Source: Halorubrum sp. (lineage in GTDB: Archaea > Halobacteriota > Halobacteria > Halobacteriales > Haloferacaceae). Taken from it: DNA of 32,692 bases. The position numbers and the translations under genes are program-made. The stretch lies in NCBI GenBank assembly GCA_028275105.1, contig JAQCNI010000038.1, forward strand, positions 1 through 32,692, read 5' to 3'. A model generated the notes under the pieces. It did no database searches. It worked only from the letters and a program-made list of their open reading frames with translations, and was not told the origin of the DNA. Of the stretch, positions 23,936-31,439 are shown piece by piece (the first letter of the stretch is position 1; each line of letters opens with the position of its first letter).

Positions 23936-25092
23936 GCCGGTCCCTCCAGAACCGCCGTCGTTACGCAGTTGCCGAACCCGCCGACGTTACACGCGAGCCC
24001 CGTGTCGGCGTCAACCTGCCGCGCGCCCGCGTCGCCGGTGACCTGTTTGTACACCTCGTACACCTGCGCGACGCCGCTGGCCCCGAGCGGGTGGCCCTTC
24101 GATTTGAGCCCCCCGGAGGTGTTGATCGGGAGCTCGCCGTCGCGGTCGGTGACGCCCGCCTCGACCGCCTTCCACCCCTCGCCCTTCGCGAAGAAGCCGA
24201 GGTCCTCGCTCTGGAGGAACTCGAGGATGGTGAACATGTCGTGAAGCTCCGCGACGTCGACGTCGTCCGGCCCGATCCCCGCCATTTCGTAGGCGGCATC
24301 CGAGGAGTCGGCGACCCCACCCATCGTGGTGGGGTCCGCGCGTTCGTGGACGACGTGCGTGTCGGTCGCGCCGCCGATTCCCGAGATTACCGCGTAGTCG
24401 TCGGCGGGGACGTACGCCTCGGCGACCGATTCGGGACAGAACACGAGCCCGGCGGAGCCGTCCGTGATCGGACAGAAGTCGTACAGCCGGAGGGGGGCGG
24501 CGACGATCGGCGACTCGAGCACCGTGTCGAGGTCGACCTCCTTCCGAAACTGCGCGTGCGGGTTATCGATGCCGTTCCGGTGGTTCTTCACCGCGACCTT
24601 CCCGAGGCTCTCTCGGGGGGCGTCATACTCGTCGAGGTACAGTCGCGCGGTGAGCCCCGCGAACGACGGAAGCGTGACGCCGTGTTTGTACTCGACCGGG
24701 TGCGTGAGCGACGCGATCACGTCGGTCGCCTCCGCGGTGGTTCGGTGGGTCATCTTTTCGCCGCCGACCAACATCGTGAGGTCGCTCGCACCGGAGGCGA
24801 CCGACTGCCACGCGGCGTACACGCCCGCGCCGCCCGACGAGGAGGTCTGGTCGATCCGGGCGGTGTACGCCGGGGTGGCGGCGAGGTCGTGTGCGAGCCC
24901 GTTCGGGACCCCCGTCTGGCCCTCGAACTCGCCGCTGGCCATGTTCGAGACGTACAGATGGTCAAGGTCGTCGCCGGCGATGCCGGCGTCGTCGAGTGCC
25001 GCCGCGCCGGCCTCGGCGAGCAGTTCGGACACCCACGCGTCCCGCTCCCCGAACCGGGTCATCGACGCGCCGATGATCGCTACGCGTTCCAT
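23932..25092 (-). CDS. Thiolase-family protein (acetyl-CoA acetyltransferase, SCP2-thiolase type)
   Basis: The 386-residue protein begins MERVAIIGASMTRFGERDAW. It contains the thiolase catalytic histidine motif ELHDMFTILE, the NTSGGLKSKGHPLGASGVAQ motif with the second histidine, and a C-terminal cysteine region ACNVGGFGNC. The position of the N-terminal nucleophilic cysteine (normally in a GACASGG-like motif) reads QTSSSGG, with serine at residue 84. Standard thiolase chemistry therefore may not be possible in the usual way. The ATG at 25092 is chosen because GTTTTAGG lies 23-30 bases upstream; the earlier in-frame start at 25239 adds an arginine/alanine-rich stretch over tandem repeats. It is coupled to the DUF35-like gene. 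The family role is acyl-CoA condensation or thiolysis; the exact substrate is unknown. Confidence 0.85.
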   Translation of the reverse strand: MERVAIIGASMTRFGERDAWVSELLAEAGAAALDDAGIAGDDLDHLYVSNMASGEFEGQTGVPNGLAHDLAATPAYTARIDQTSSSGGAGVYAAWQSVASGASDLTMLVGGEKMTHRTTAEATDVIASLTHPVEYKHGVTLPSFAGLTARLYLDEYDAPRESLGKVAVKNHRNGIDNPHAQFRKEVDLDTVLESPIVAAPLRLYDFCPITDGSAGLVFCPESVAEAYVPADDYAVISGIGGATDTHVVHERADPTTMGGVADSSDAAYEMAGIGPDDVDVAELHDMFTILEFLQSEDLGFFAKGEGWKAVEAGVTDRDGELPINTSGGLKSKGHPLGASGVAQVYEVYKQVTGDAGARQVDADTGLACNVGGFGNCVTTAVLEGPA

Positions 25093-25114
25093 GTCCCCGC
25101 GTCCGCGCGGCGCG

Positions 25115-25122
25115 CCTAAAAC
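25115..25122 (-). promoter_or_regulatory. TATA-like element of the thiolase operon
   Basis: GTTTTAGG on the minus strand lies 23-30 bases before the ATG at 25092. It fixes the start and excludes the longer upstream frame. Confidence 0.6.
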
Positions 25123-25127
25123 GTCCC

Positions 25128-25179
25128 GCTCCGTGGTGGGGCGCTCCGCGGCGGCGCGCTCCGCGGCGGCGCGCCCCGC
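25128..25179. repeat. 15-base tandem repeat, about 3.5 copies, beside the thiolase promoter
   Basis: Units GCTCCGTGGTGGGGC, GCTCCGCGGCGGCGC and GCTCCGCGGCGGCGC stand head to tail at 25128-25172, followed by a partial unit. The array lies between the mutL stop and the thiolase TATA element, starting six bases upstream of the latter. Confidence 0.75.
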
Positions 25180-25216
25180 ACCGAGGGTCGTGACCCGCCG
25201 AGCGACCGAAGGGACC

Positions 25217-27556
25217 CTATTCCCGACGACGACCCCCATGGCCGGGGTAGTCGCGCTCGAACCGGGACTCCAATTCCCCGTGGTCGAGACGGATCACGAC
25301 CGGTCGGCCGTGCGGACAGGCGTAGGGGTTCTCGCAGGCGTCGAGCCGGTCGAAGAGGTCGACGACGCGGCCCTCGGTCAGCGACGTGTTCCCGGTCACC
25401 GAGGGGTAGCAGGCCAAGTCCGCGAGGAGGTCGTCGACGACGTTCGTCACCGGCCCCGCGTCGTCGATGTCGGCGGTCGCGGCGGCAGCGGCGTCGCCAT
25501 CGCCGTCGGGAGTGTCGTCCTCGCCGCGGGTCGCGGTCGCGTCCGCGACGAACGACGAGAGGGCGTCACGGAGCAGTTCCGGGTCGAGCGCGGCGTCGAA
25601 GACGGCCGGCACCGCCTCGACGACGACCTCGCGGTCGCCCGTGCGCTCCGCGCGGAACCCGATCCCGGCCAGATCGTCGACGAACTCGCCGAACAGCGCC
25701 GCCTCCCGTGCGGTCAACTTGACGGTCACCGGCTCCGCGAGCGCCTGGGCGGGCGCGCCGCCGGCAAACGCCTCACGCAGACGCTCGTAGTTCACCCGCT
25801 CGTCGGCCGCGTGCTGGTCGATCAACACGAGCCCGTCGGGATCCTCGGCGACGACGTACGTCCCGTGAAGCTGTCCCAGGACGCGCAGCGGCGGCAGCGA
25901 GTCGTACTCGCGCTCGTCGGTCGTCTCGCCGCCGGCCAGCGTGCGCTGGCTCGTGAGAGTGCGGGTCCCCCGGGTGGCATCGTTCCGTGCGGGAGCGTCG
26001 TTCGACGCGGGGGCATCAGGGGGTAGGTCGTCGGGCGCGGGGTCGTCCGCCTCGGGGGCGGTGGAAGCCGATTCGCGGACGTCGGTAGCCGAAGCGTCGG
26101 CGTTCGAGTCGGCGACCGAGGCGTCGACGTCGGTGGTATCCGACTGCCAATCCCGCGACGAGGGGCGCGCCTCACCGACGTCGCCGGGGCCGTCCACGCC
26201 GTCGGAGAGCCCGTCGACGGTCCACGCGTCCTCGTCGTCCGGTGAGAGTTCCGCCGCCGAGCCGACCGTATCCGCGCGGTCGCGGCCGTCGGTCGACTGC
26301 TCGGCGACGGCCGGGTCAGTGGCGGTATGATCGGCGACGTCATCGGGATCGGCGGCGGGATCGGCGGCGACGTCGGCGTCACGTCCCTCGTCCGGCGGCT
26401 CCGCGTCGCCGATCCCCGCCCCGCCGACCGCCTCGGCGTCCGGGCTCTCGGGGCTGATCTCGGTCTCGTCCGGCGCCGACCGGCCGCGTGGCGCGGTGGA
26501 TCGAACCAACCCGTCGTCGAGCAACGCGGACTCGACCGCCGACTCGACCGCCGAGCGGACGGCGGGCTCCGCATCAAACCGCACTTCAAGTTTGCGCGGG
26601 TGGACGTTCACGTCGACGGAGTCGGGCGGAACCTCGACGAAAAGCACCGCAAACGGGTACCGGTCCGGGGCGAGTTGTCCGCCGTACGCGTCGAGGACCG
26701 CCTTGCGGAGCGCCCCGGCAGTCACGTACCGCCCGTTGACGTACGTCGCGAGGTAGTCGCGTGAGGACCGGGTCGTCTCCGGGTGCGAGACGAGCCCGGT
26801 CGCGCGCGTCACGGGGAGATCCGCTTTCGGATCGTCCGACACGCTCCCGTCGTCCGGGCCGTCCGGTTCCCAGTCGACGTCCACCATCGACTCCGCGACC
26901 TCGCGGCCGTACACCGCCAGCACCGCCGAGCGGAGGTCGCCGTTCCCCTCGGTCGCGAACGTCTCGCGGCCGTCGTGTTCGAGCGAGACGGCGACGTCGG
27001 GATTCGCGAGCGCGTATCCCGTCACGACCGTATTGACGTGGTCAAACTCCGTCGTTACCCGTTTGAGGAACTTCTCGCGTGCAGGGGTGTTGTAGAACAG
27101 GTCCTCGACCTCGACCGTCGTCCCCCGCGGACAGCCGGCGGGTCGCACCTCGCCGACGGTCCCCCCCTCGACGGTGACCTCGGCTCCGGCGTCCGCGCCC
27201 AGGGGTTTCGACCGGACGGTCAGCCGCGAGACGGCCCCGATCGTGTACAGCGCCTCGCCGCGGAACCCGAGCGTCCCGACCCCGGCGTCCAAGTCCTCGA
27301 TGTCGGCGATCTTCGAGGTCGCGTGTTCGGCGACAGCCGCCTCCAGTTGGTCGGCCGGGATTCCGACGCCGTCGTCGCGGACGCGGACCCCCTCGGTACC
27401 GCCGGCCTCGACGCTCACCGCGACGCGGCTCGCGCCGGCATCGAGGCTGTTCTCGATCAACTCCTTGACCACGCTGGCCGGGCGCTCGACCACCTCGCCG
27501 GCCGCGATCCGCTGGACCGTCCGCTCGTCCAGTCGCTCGATCTCTGGCGGCTCCAT
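25217..27556 (-). CDS. mutL: DNA mismatch repair protein MutL (endonuclease type)
   Basis: The 779-residue protein has the GHKL ATPase motifs: KELIENSLDAG with E32 and N36, RDDGVGI near 60-66, and TLGFRGEAL near 95-103. The transducer domain includes VNVHPRKLEVRF. After an acidic disordered linker of more than 200 residues (about 345-560) comes the C-terminal dimerisation domain. That domain retains the nuclease motif DQHAADERVNYE near residue 577, matching DQHA(x)2E(x)4E, and a CPHGRP motif near 746. It should therefore nick DNA itself, as MutL does in organisms lacking MutH. The ATG at 27556 removes a 15-residue upstream extension that starts at a TTG. No mutS is visible in the window. An operator-like composite element lies just upstream. 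Confidence 0.93.
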   Translation of the reverse strand: MEPPEIERLDERTVQRIAAGEVVERPASVVKELIENSLDAGASRVAVSVEAGGTEGVRVRDDGVGIPADQLEAAVAEHATSKIADIEDLDAGVGTLGFRGEALYTIGAVSRLTVRSKPLGADAGAEVTVEGGTVGEVRPAGCPRGTTVEVEDLFYNTPAREKFLKRVTTEFDHVNTVVTGYALANPDVAVSLEHDGRETFATEGNGDLRSAVLAVYGREVAESMVDVDWEPDGPDDGSVSDDPKADLPVTRATGLVSHPETTRSSRDYLATYVNGRYVTAGALRKAVLDAYGGQLAPDRYPFAVLFVEVPPDSVDVNVHPRKLEVRFDAEPAVRSAVESAVESALLDDGLVRSTAPRGRSAPDETEISPESPDAEAVGGAGIGDAEPPDEGRDADVAADPAADPDDVADHTATDPAVAEQSTDGRDRADTVGSAAELSPDDEDAWTVDGLSDGVDGPGDVGEARPSSRDWQSDTTDVDASVADSNADASATDVRESASTAPEADDPAPDDLPPDAPASNDAPARNDATRGTRTLTSQRTLAGGETTDEREYDSLPPLRVLGQLHGTYVVAEDPDGLVLIDQHAADERVNYERLREAFAGGAPAQALAEPVTVKLTAREAALFGEFVDDLAGIGFRAERTGDREVVVEAVPAVFDAALDPELLRDALSSFVADATATRGEDDTPDGDGDAAAAATADIDDAGPVTNVVDDLLADLACYPSVTGNTSLTEGRVVDLFDRLDACENPYACPHGRPVVIRLDHGELESRFERDYPGHGGRRRE

Positions 27557-27583
27557 TAGTCGTCCATGTATCGGGCGAGCGAG

Positions 27584-27633
27584 CACTTGAAACCGTCCCA
27601 ATCGAGGGTCCGCCCTCGACGTGAAACCGTCCC
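27584..27633 (-). promoter_or_regulatory. mutL promoter with direct repeats around a hairpin
   Basis: TGAAACCGTCCC occurs at 27588-27599 and again at 27622-27633. Between them is a perfect inverted repeat, TCGAGGG-TCCG-CCCTCGA (27602-27619). The first direct repeat overlaps the minus-strand TATA-like TTTCAAGTG, which lies about 28-36 bases before the mutL ATG. The symmetric layout looks like an operator, but no known regulator site is recognised. Confidence 0.45.
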
Positions 27634-27687
27634 CAAACGTGGAACGGTCGCCGAGCGCGTTGGCGAGGTCGACCCCTCGGAACGTAC

Positions 27688-27726
27688 CCGTTACGACGGG
27701 TCCGCAAGAATAAATTTTAGTAACGG
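27688..27726 (+). promoter_or_regulatory. Promoter of the subtilase-ABC operon, bracketed by an inverted repeat
   Basis: AATAAATTTTAG at 27709-27720 lies 25-36 bases before the ATG at 27745, in an otherwise GC-rich gap. CCGTTAC at 27688-27694 and GTAACGG at 27720-27726 form a perfect 7-base inverted repeat around it. This could be a regulator site. Confidence 0.5.
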
Positions 27727-27744
27727 AACCACTTGATCGGGAGC

Positions 27745-30513
27745 ATGGATACCGGGACCGCGATCGGGCGGCGCGGGTTCCTGGCCGCCACGGGGGGAAC
27801 GGCGGCGGCGGTCGGCGCGGTCGACGACGGTCGAGCGGCCTTCGACGCCGAACTGGCGGAACGCTCGGGGCGCGTCGAGGGGATCGTTCGGCTCGAACCG
27901 GCGGCGGTGGCCGGATCGCCGGACAGGTCGTCGCGGGCGGACGTCGTGGCGGGGCTCAGGGACCACGCGGCGCGGACACAGCAACGGGTCGTCGACTACG
28001 TCGATGGGACGCCGGGGGTCGAGATACGCCGGCGGTTCTGGCTGGCGAACGCCGCCCTCGTCGCCGTCCACACCGAACGGGCGTCGTTCGCGGACCTCGC
28101 TGCCGTCGAGGGGGTCGAGCGGGTCCACCGGACGGGGGCGGTCGGTTCGCGGAGCGCATCCCCACAGTTCGGGGACGCCGATTCGGGCAGATCGGCGGTC
28201 CGGCAGGTCGACGGGGACGTCGCCTACGGGCTGGAGATGATGAACGTCCCGGCGGTCTGGGACCGGTTCGACACCCGCGGCGAGGGGGCGCGGATCGCCG
28301 TGATCGACACCGGGGTCGACCCCTCACATCCGGACATCGATCTCGACGCGTGGGCCGAGTTCGACGCCGAGGGACAACGCGTCGACGGCGACCCGCACGA
28401 CCCCAACGGCCACGGGACCGGGATGAGCGGGATCGCGACGGGCGGCGACGCCAGCGGAACGCGGATCGGCGTCGCCCCGGACGCCGACCTGCTCGTCGCG
28501 CGGCAGGACCCGGACGGGGTCCTGGCGTCGTCGATAGCCGGCCTCGAATGGGCCGTCGAGAACGGGGCCGACGCCGTCTCGATGAGCTTCGAGTTCGGCC
28601 CGCTCGCGCACGAGGCGATCGAACCCTTCTCGAACGCCGTCGCGGCCGGGGCCGTTCCCGTCGCGTCCGCGTTCGGATCCGACCTCTTCTTCGCGCCCGG
28701 CGCCTTCCATCACACGCTCACCGCCGGCGCCGTCGACGAGGAGTTGAACCCGTATCGGGACGGAAACGGCGGCGAGATACGGACCGACCGGTACTGGCGA
28801 AGCGACGCGGTCCCCGACGACTGGCCGGACGGGTACGTCCTGCCGACGGTGGTGACCGCCGGCGTCGACGTCCCGTCGGCGATCCCCGACAACGAGGAGT
28901 TCGACGGGGGCCACCGGCGGAACGACGGCTACAGCAACGCGCCGCCGCACGTCGCCGGCGTGGTTGCCCTCCTCCGGTCGCTCGACGGGGACCTCACGCC
29001 GGCGGAGATCGAACGGGTCCTCGCCGAGACCGCCGAGCAGCCGGGCGAGCCGTACGACCGTCCGGAGCCGAACGGGGCGTTCGGACGCGGCGTGGTGAAC
29101 GCGGCCGCCGCCGCCGCGGAGGTCGGGGGACGAGGCCGGGAGGTCGCCGGGACGGTGACCGATCCGGACGGTGCCCCGGTGACCGACGCGACCGTGACCG
29201 CGGTGACCGGCGCGACGGCCCGGACCGACGAGCAGGGGCGGTACACGCTGTCGGTTCCGGCCGGGGAGGCGTCGGTCACCGCCTCGGCGACGGGATACGA
29301 ACCCGTCACCCGGCGCGTCGAGCCCGGCGACGGACGGGACCTCGCGTTCGAATCGCGACGCTGGCCGGACATCCGGCGGACGTCACGCCCCCCGACCAGG
29401 GTCCCGCCGGGCGGGACGGTCGCCCTCGAGTTCGAGGTCGAACACGCCGAATCGGCCGCCGTCTTCGCCCGGGAGTCGGCCGCGCCGGTCGACCCGTCCG
29501 CGGTGTCGGCGAGGATGAACGGCGAGGCGGTCGAGCCGGGGCAACCGGCCGAACTCCCGGAGGACGCGGCGACGATCCGTGTCGAAGCGTCGGTCGACGA
29601 CGGGGTTCGGGGGACCCTCGCCCTCACCGTCGGCGTCGCGAACCCGGACGAGGACTCCGGGGACACCGCCGTCGCCGAGGTCGAACTCGACGCGGTCCAC
29701 GTCCACGAACGGCCGCTTCGGGTCACGGGCGAGGAGGACGTCCGGACGGCCGTCGCCGTCGCCGCCCCGGGGACGGTCGTCGCCCTCGCCGGCGACAGAT
29801 GGGAGCTGCCCCCCGAACCGGTCGACGCCACGGTCCCCGACTCGCGGTCCCGGCTCCCCATCTTCGAGGAGAGCCGCGACGACCGGGCGGGGCTCGTCGT
29901 CGACGAGCCGATCACGCTCGCGGCCGCGGAGGGACATGACCCGACGGTGGTCGTCCCGGGCGGTGACGCCGGGAGCCGGACGTTCGGGGTCCAGATACGC
30001 TCCCACTTCGTCACGCTCGCCGGGATCGAGGTCGTCGCCGAGGGCGCGACCGGCGCGGTGAGCGTGCTCGACGGCGACGGGGTGCGCCTCGGGGACCTCG
30101 ACCTCTCCGGGGCGACGAACGGGGTGTCCGCACAGTTCACGAAGAGCCTCGTCGTTCGGGGGAGCCGTATCAGGGCGACGGAAACCGGCGTCTCGCTGCG
30201 GGACTTCAGCGTCAACGCCGCCGTCCGGGACAACGTCGTCCGGGACGCCGAGCGGGGGGTGTTCCTCAGCGGCCGAGTCGGCGACGAACTGGTCGACGTC
30301 GACGCGGCGCTGGCGGGCAACACCTTCGAGAACGTCGGAACGGACGTCGACGGGGAGGGAACCGCGACGATACGCCGCGGGGACGGGACCGCCCGAACCG
30401 TCGGCGGGGAGTCCCCTCCCGACGATTCGGCGCTCGACCTGTTGTTGTACGGCGTGACCGGGCTCGCCGTTGGCACGCTGCTATACCCGTACGGACGGCG
30501 GCGATTCGGGTGA
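27745..30513 (+). CDS. Tat-exported subtilisin-family protein fused to a NosD-like beta-helix
   Basis: The 922-residue protein begins MDTGTAIGRRGFLAATGG, a twin-arginine signal. A propeptide-like region precedes an S8 domain with aspartate in IAVIDTGVDPSHPDI (D188), histidine in NGHGTGMSG (H223) and serine in DGYSNAPPHVAGVVALL (S397). The oxyanion asparagine, expected near residue 311 in an AAGN-like motif, is absent (VASAFGSD). Residues 465-530 are a carboxypeptidase-regulatory-like domain (VAGTVTDPDGAPVTDATV). About 690-890 is a right-handed beta-helix with NosD/PbH1-style repeats (HFVTLAGIEVV, LVVRGSRIRATETGVSLRD, AAVRDNVVRDAERGVFLSG). A C-terminal helix, LLLYGVTGLAVGTLLYPYG, then basic RRRFG, should anchor it in the membrane facing out. 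The ATG at 27745 is chosen over a TTG at 27733. It leads an operon with an ABC transporter. Confidence 0.85.
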   Translation: MDTGTAIGRRGFLAATGGTAAAVGAVDDGRAAFDAELAERSGRVEGIVRLEPAAVAGSPDRSSRADVVAGLRDHAARTQQRVVDYVDGTPGVEIRRRFWLANAALVAVHTERASFADLAAVEGVERVHRTGAVGSRSASPQFGDADSGRSAVRQVDGDVAYGLEMMNVPAVWDRFDTRGEGARIAVIDTGVDPSHPDIDLDAWAEFDAEGQRVDGDPHDPNGHGTGMSGIATGGDASGTRIGVAPDADLLVARQDPDGVLASSIAGLEWAVENGADAVSMSFEFGPLAHEAIEPFSNAVAAGAVPVASAFGSDLFFAPGAFHHTLTAGAVDEELNPYRDGNGGEIRTDRYWRSDAVPDDWPDGYVLPTVVTAGVDVPSAIPDNEEFDGGHRRNDGYSNAPPHVAGVVALLRSLDGDLTPAEIERVLAETAEQPGEPYDRPEPNGAFGRGVVNAAAAAAEVGGRGREVAGTVTDPDGAPVTDATVTAVTGATARTDEQGRYTLSVPAGEASVTASATGYEPVTRRVEPGDGRDLAFESRRWPDIRRTSRPPTRVPPGGTVALEFEVEHAESAAVFARESAAPVDPSAVSARMNGEAVEPGQPAELPEDAATIRVEASVDDGVRGTLALTVGVANPDEDSGDTAVAEVELDAVHVHERPLRVTGEEDVRTAVAVAAPGTVVALAGDRWELPPEPVDATVPDSRSRLPIFEESRDDRAGLVVDEPITLAAAEGHDPTVVVPGGDAGSRTFGVQIRSHFVTLAGIEVVAEGATGAVSVLDGDGVRLGDLDLSGATNGVSAQFTKSLVVRGSRIRATETGVSLRDFSVNAAVRDNVVRDAERGVFLSGRVGDELVDVDAALAGNTFENVGTDVDGEGTATIRRGDGTARTVGGESPPDDSALDLLLYGVTGLAVGTLLYPYGRRRFG

Positions 30514-30517
30514 GACG

Positions 30518-31438
30518 ATGACGATGATACAAACCGAGGATCTGACGAAGCGGTACGATGACGTGACGGCCGTCGACGGGATCGATCTGACCGTCGAGGA
30601 GGGGAGCGTCCACGGGTTCGTCGGCCACAACGGCGCCGGCAAGAGCACGACGATGCGGATGCTGGTGGGGCTCGTTACGCCGACCGACGGCGAGGCGTAC
30701 ATCGACGGCGAGCCCGCCGGAACGCTCGCCGCGACGGAGAAGATCGGGTACGCGCCCCAGGACACGGAGTTCTACGGGTCGATGAGCGGTCGCGAGTACC
30801 TGACGTACATGGGGACCGTCGCCGGCGTGTCCGGTTCCGCGGCGGACCGCGCCGACGAGCTACTTGACTGGCTCGACCTCGCGGACGCGGCCGACCAGTC
30901 GCTCGACGGGTACAGCGGCGGGATGTTACGGAAGGTCGCGGTCGCACAGGCGATGCTCACCGAACCGGAGCTACTGATACTCGACGAGCCGACCGCCGCG
31001 CTGGACCCGGAGGGACGGGCCATGATAATCGACGCCCTCGAAGCGCTCACGGAGGAGGGGGCGACCGTCTTCGTGAGTAGCCACGTTCTCACGGAGCTGG
31101 AACGGTTCGTCGACACCGTCACCTTCCTTCGGGAGGGACGGATCGTGACCTCCGGTCCCCTCGAAGAGGTGATCGTGTCGACCGGCGTCGAACGATACCT
31201 GGTGGACAGCTCCGACAACGACCTGCTCGCGGAGCTGCTCGCCGGCGAGGGGACGGTCGAGTCCGTCGACCGAACGGACGACGGGTCGCTCGTGGTCACC
31301 GCCGCGGAGCCCACGGCGTTCACCGTCGCCCTCCCGCGGGTCGTAAGCGACGCCGAACTCGGCCTCCACTCGATGGGGCGGGAGAGCGGGCTGGAGGACC
31401 GCTTCCTCGACGTTCTCGACGACGGAGGGGGAAGCTGA
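30518..31438 (+). CDS. ABC transporter ATP-binding protein (NosF / ABC-2 exporter type)
   Basis: The 306-residue ATPase has Walker A GHNGAGKST at residues 36-44, a Q-loop in IGYAPQD, a signature motif GYSGGMLRKVAVAQAML, Walker B LLILDEPTAALDPEG and the H-loop FVSSHVL. After the ATPase domain comes a DUF4162-like C-terminal extension of about 80 residues. The type is that of drug/copper-processing exporters such as NosF and CcmA-like proteins. The ATG at 30518 is four bases after the stop of the subtilase-beta-helix gene; a second in-frame ATG two codons later cannot be excluded. The permease begins one base after its stop, so the three genes are one transcription unit. Substrate is unknown. 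Confidence 0.9.
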   Translation: MTMIQTEDLTKRYDDVTAVDGIDLTVEEGSVHGFVGHNGAGKSTTMRMLVGLVTPTDGEAYIDGEPAGTLAATEKIGYAPQDTEFYGSMSGREYLTYMGTVAGVSGSAADRADELLDWLDLADAADQSLDGYSGGMLRKVAVAQAMLTEPELLILDEPTAALDPEGRAMIIDALEALTEEGATVFVSSHVLTELERFVDTVTFLREGRIVTSGPLEEVIVSTGVERYLVDSSDNDLLAELLAGEGTVESVDRTDDGSLVVTAAEPTAFTVALPRVVSDAELGLHSMGRESGLEDRFLDVLDDGGGS

Positions 31439-31439
31439 G

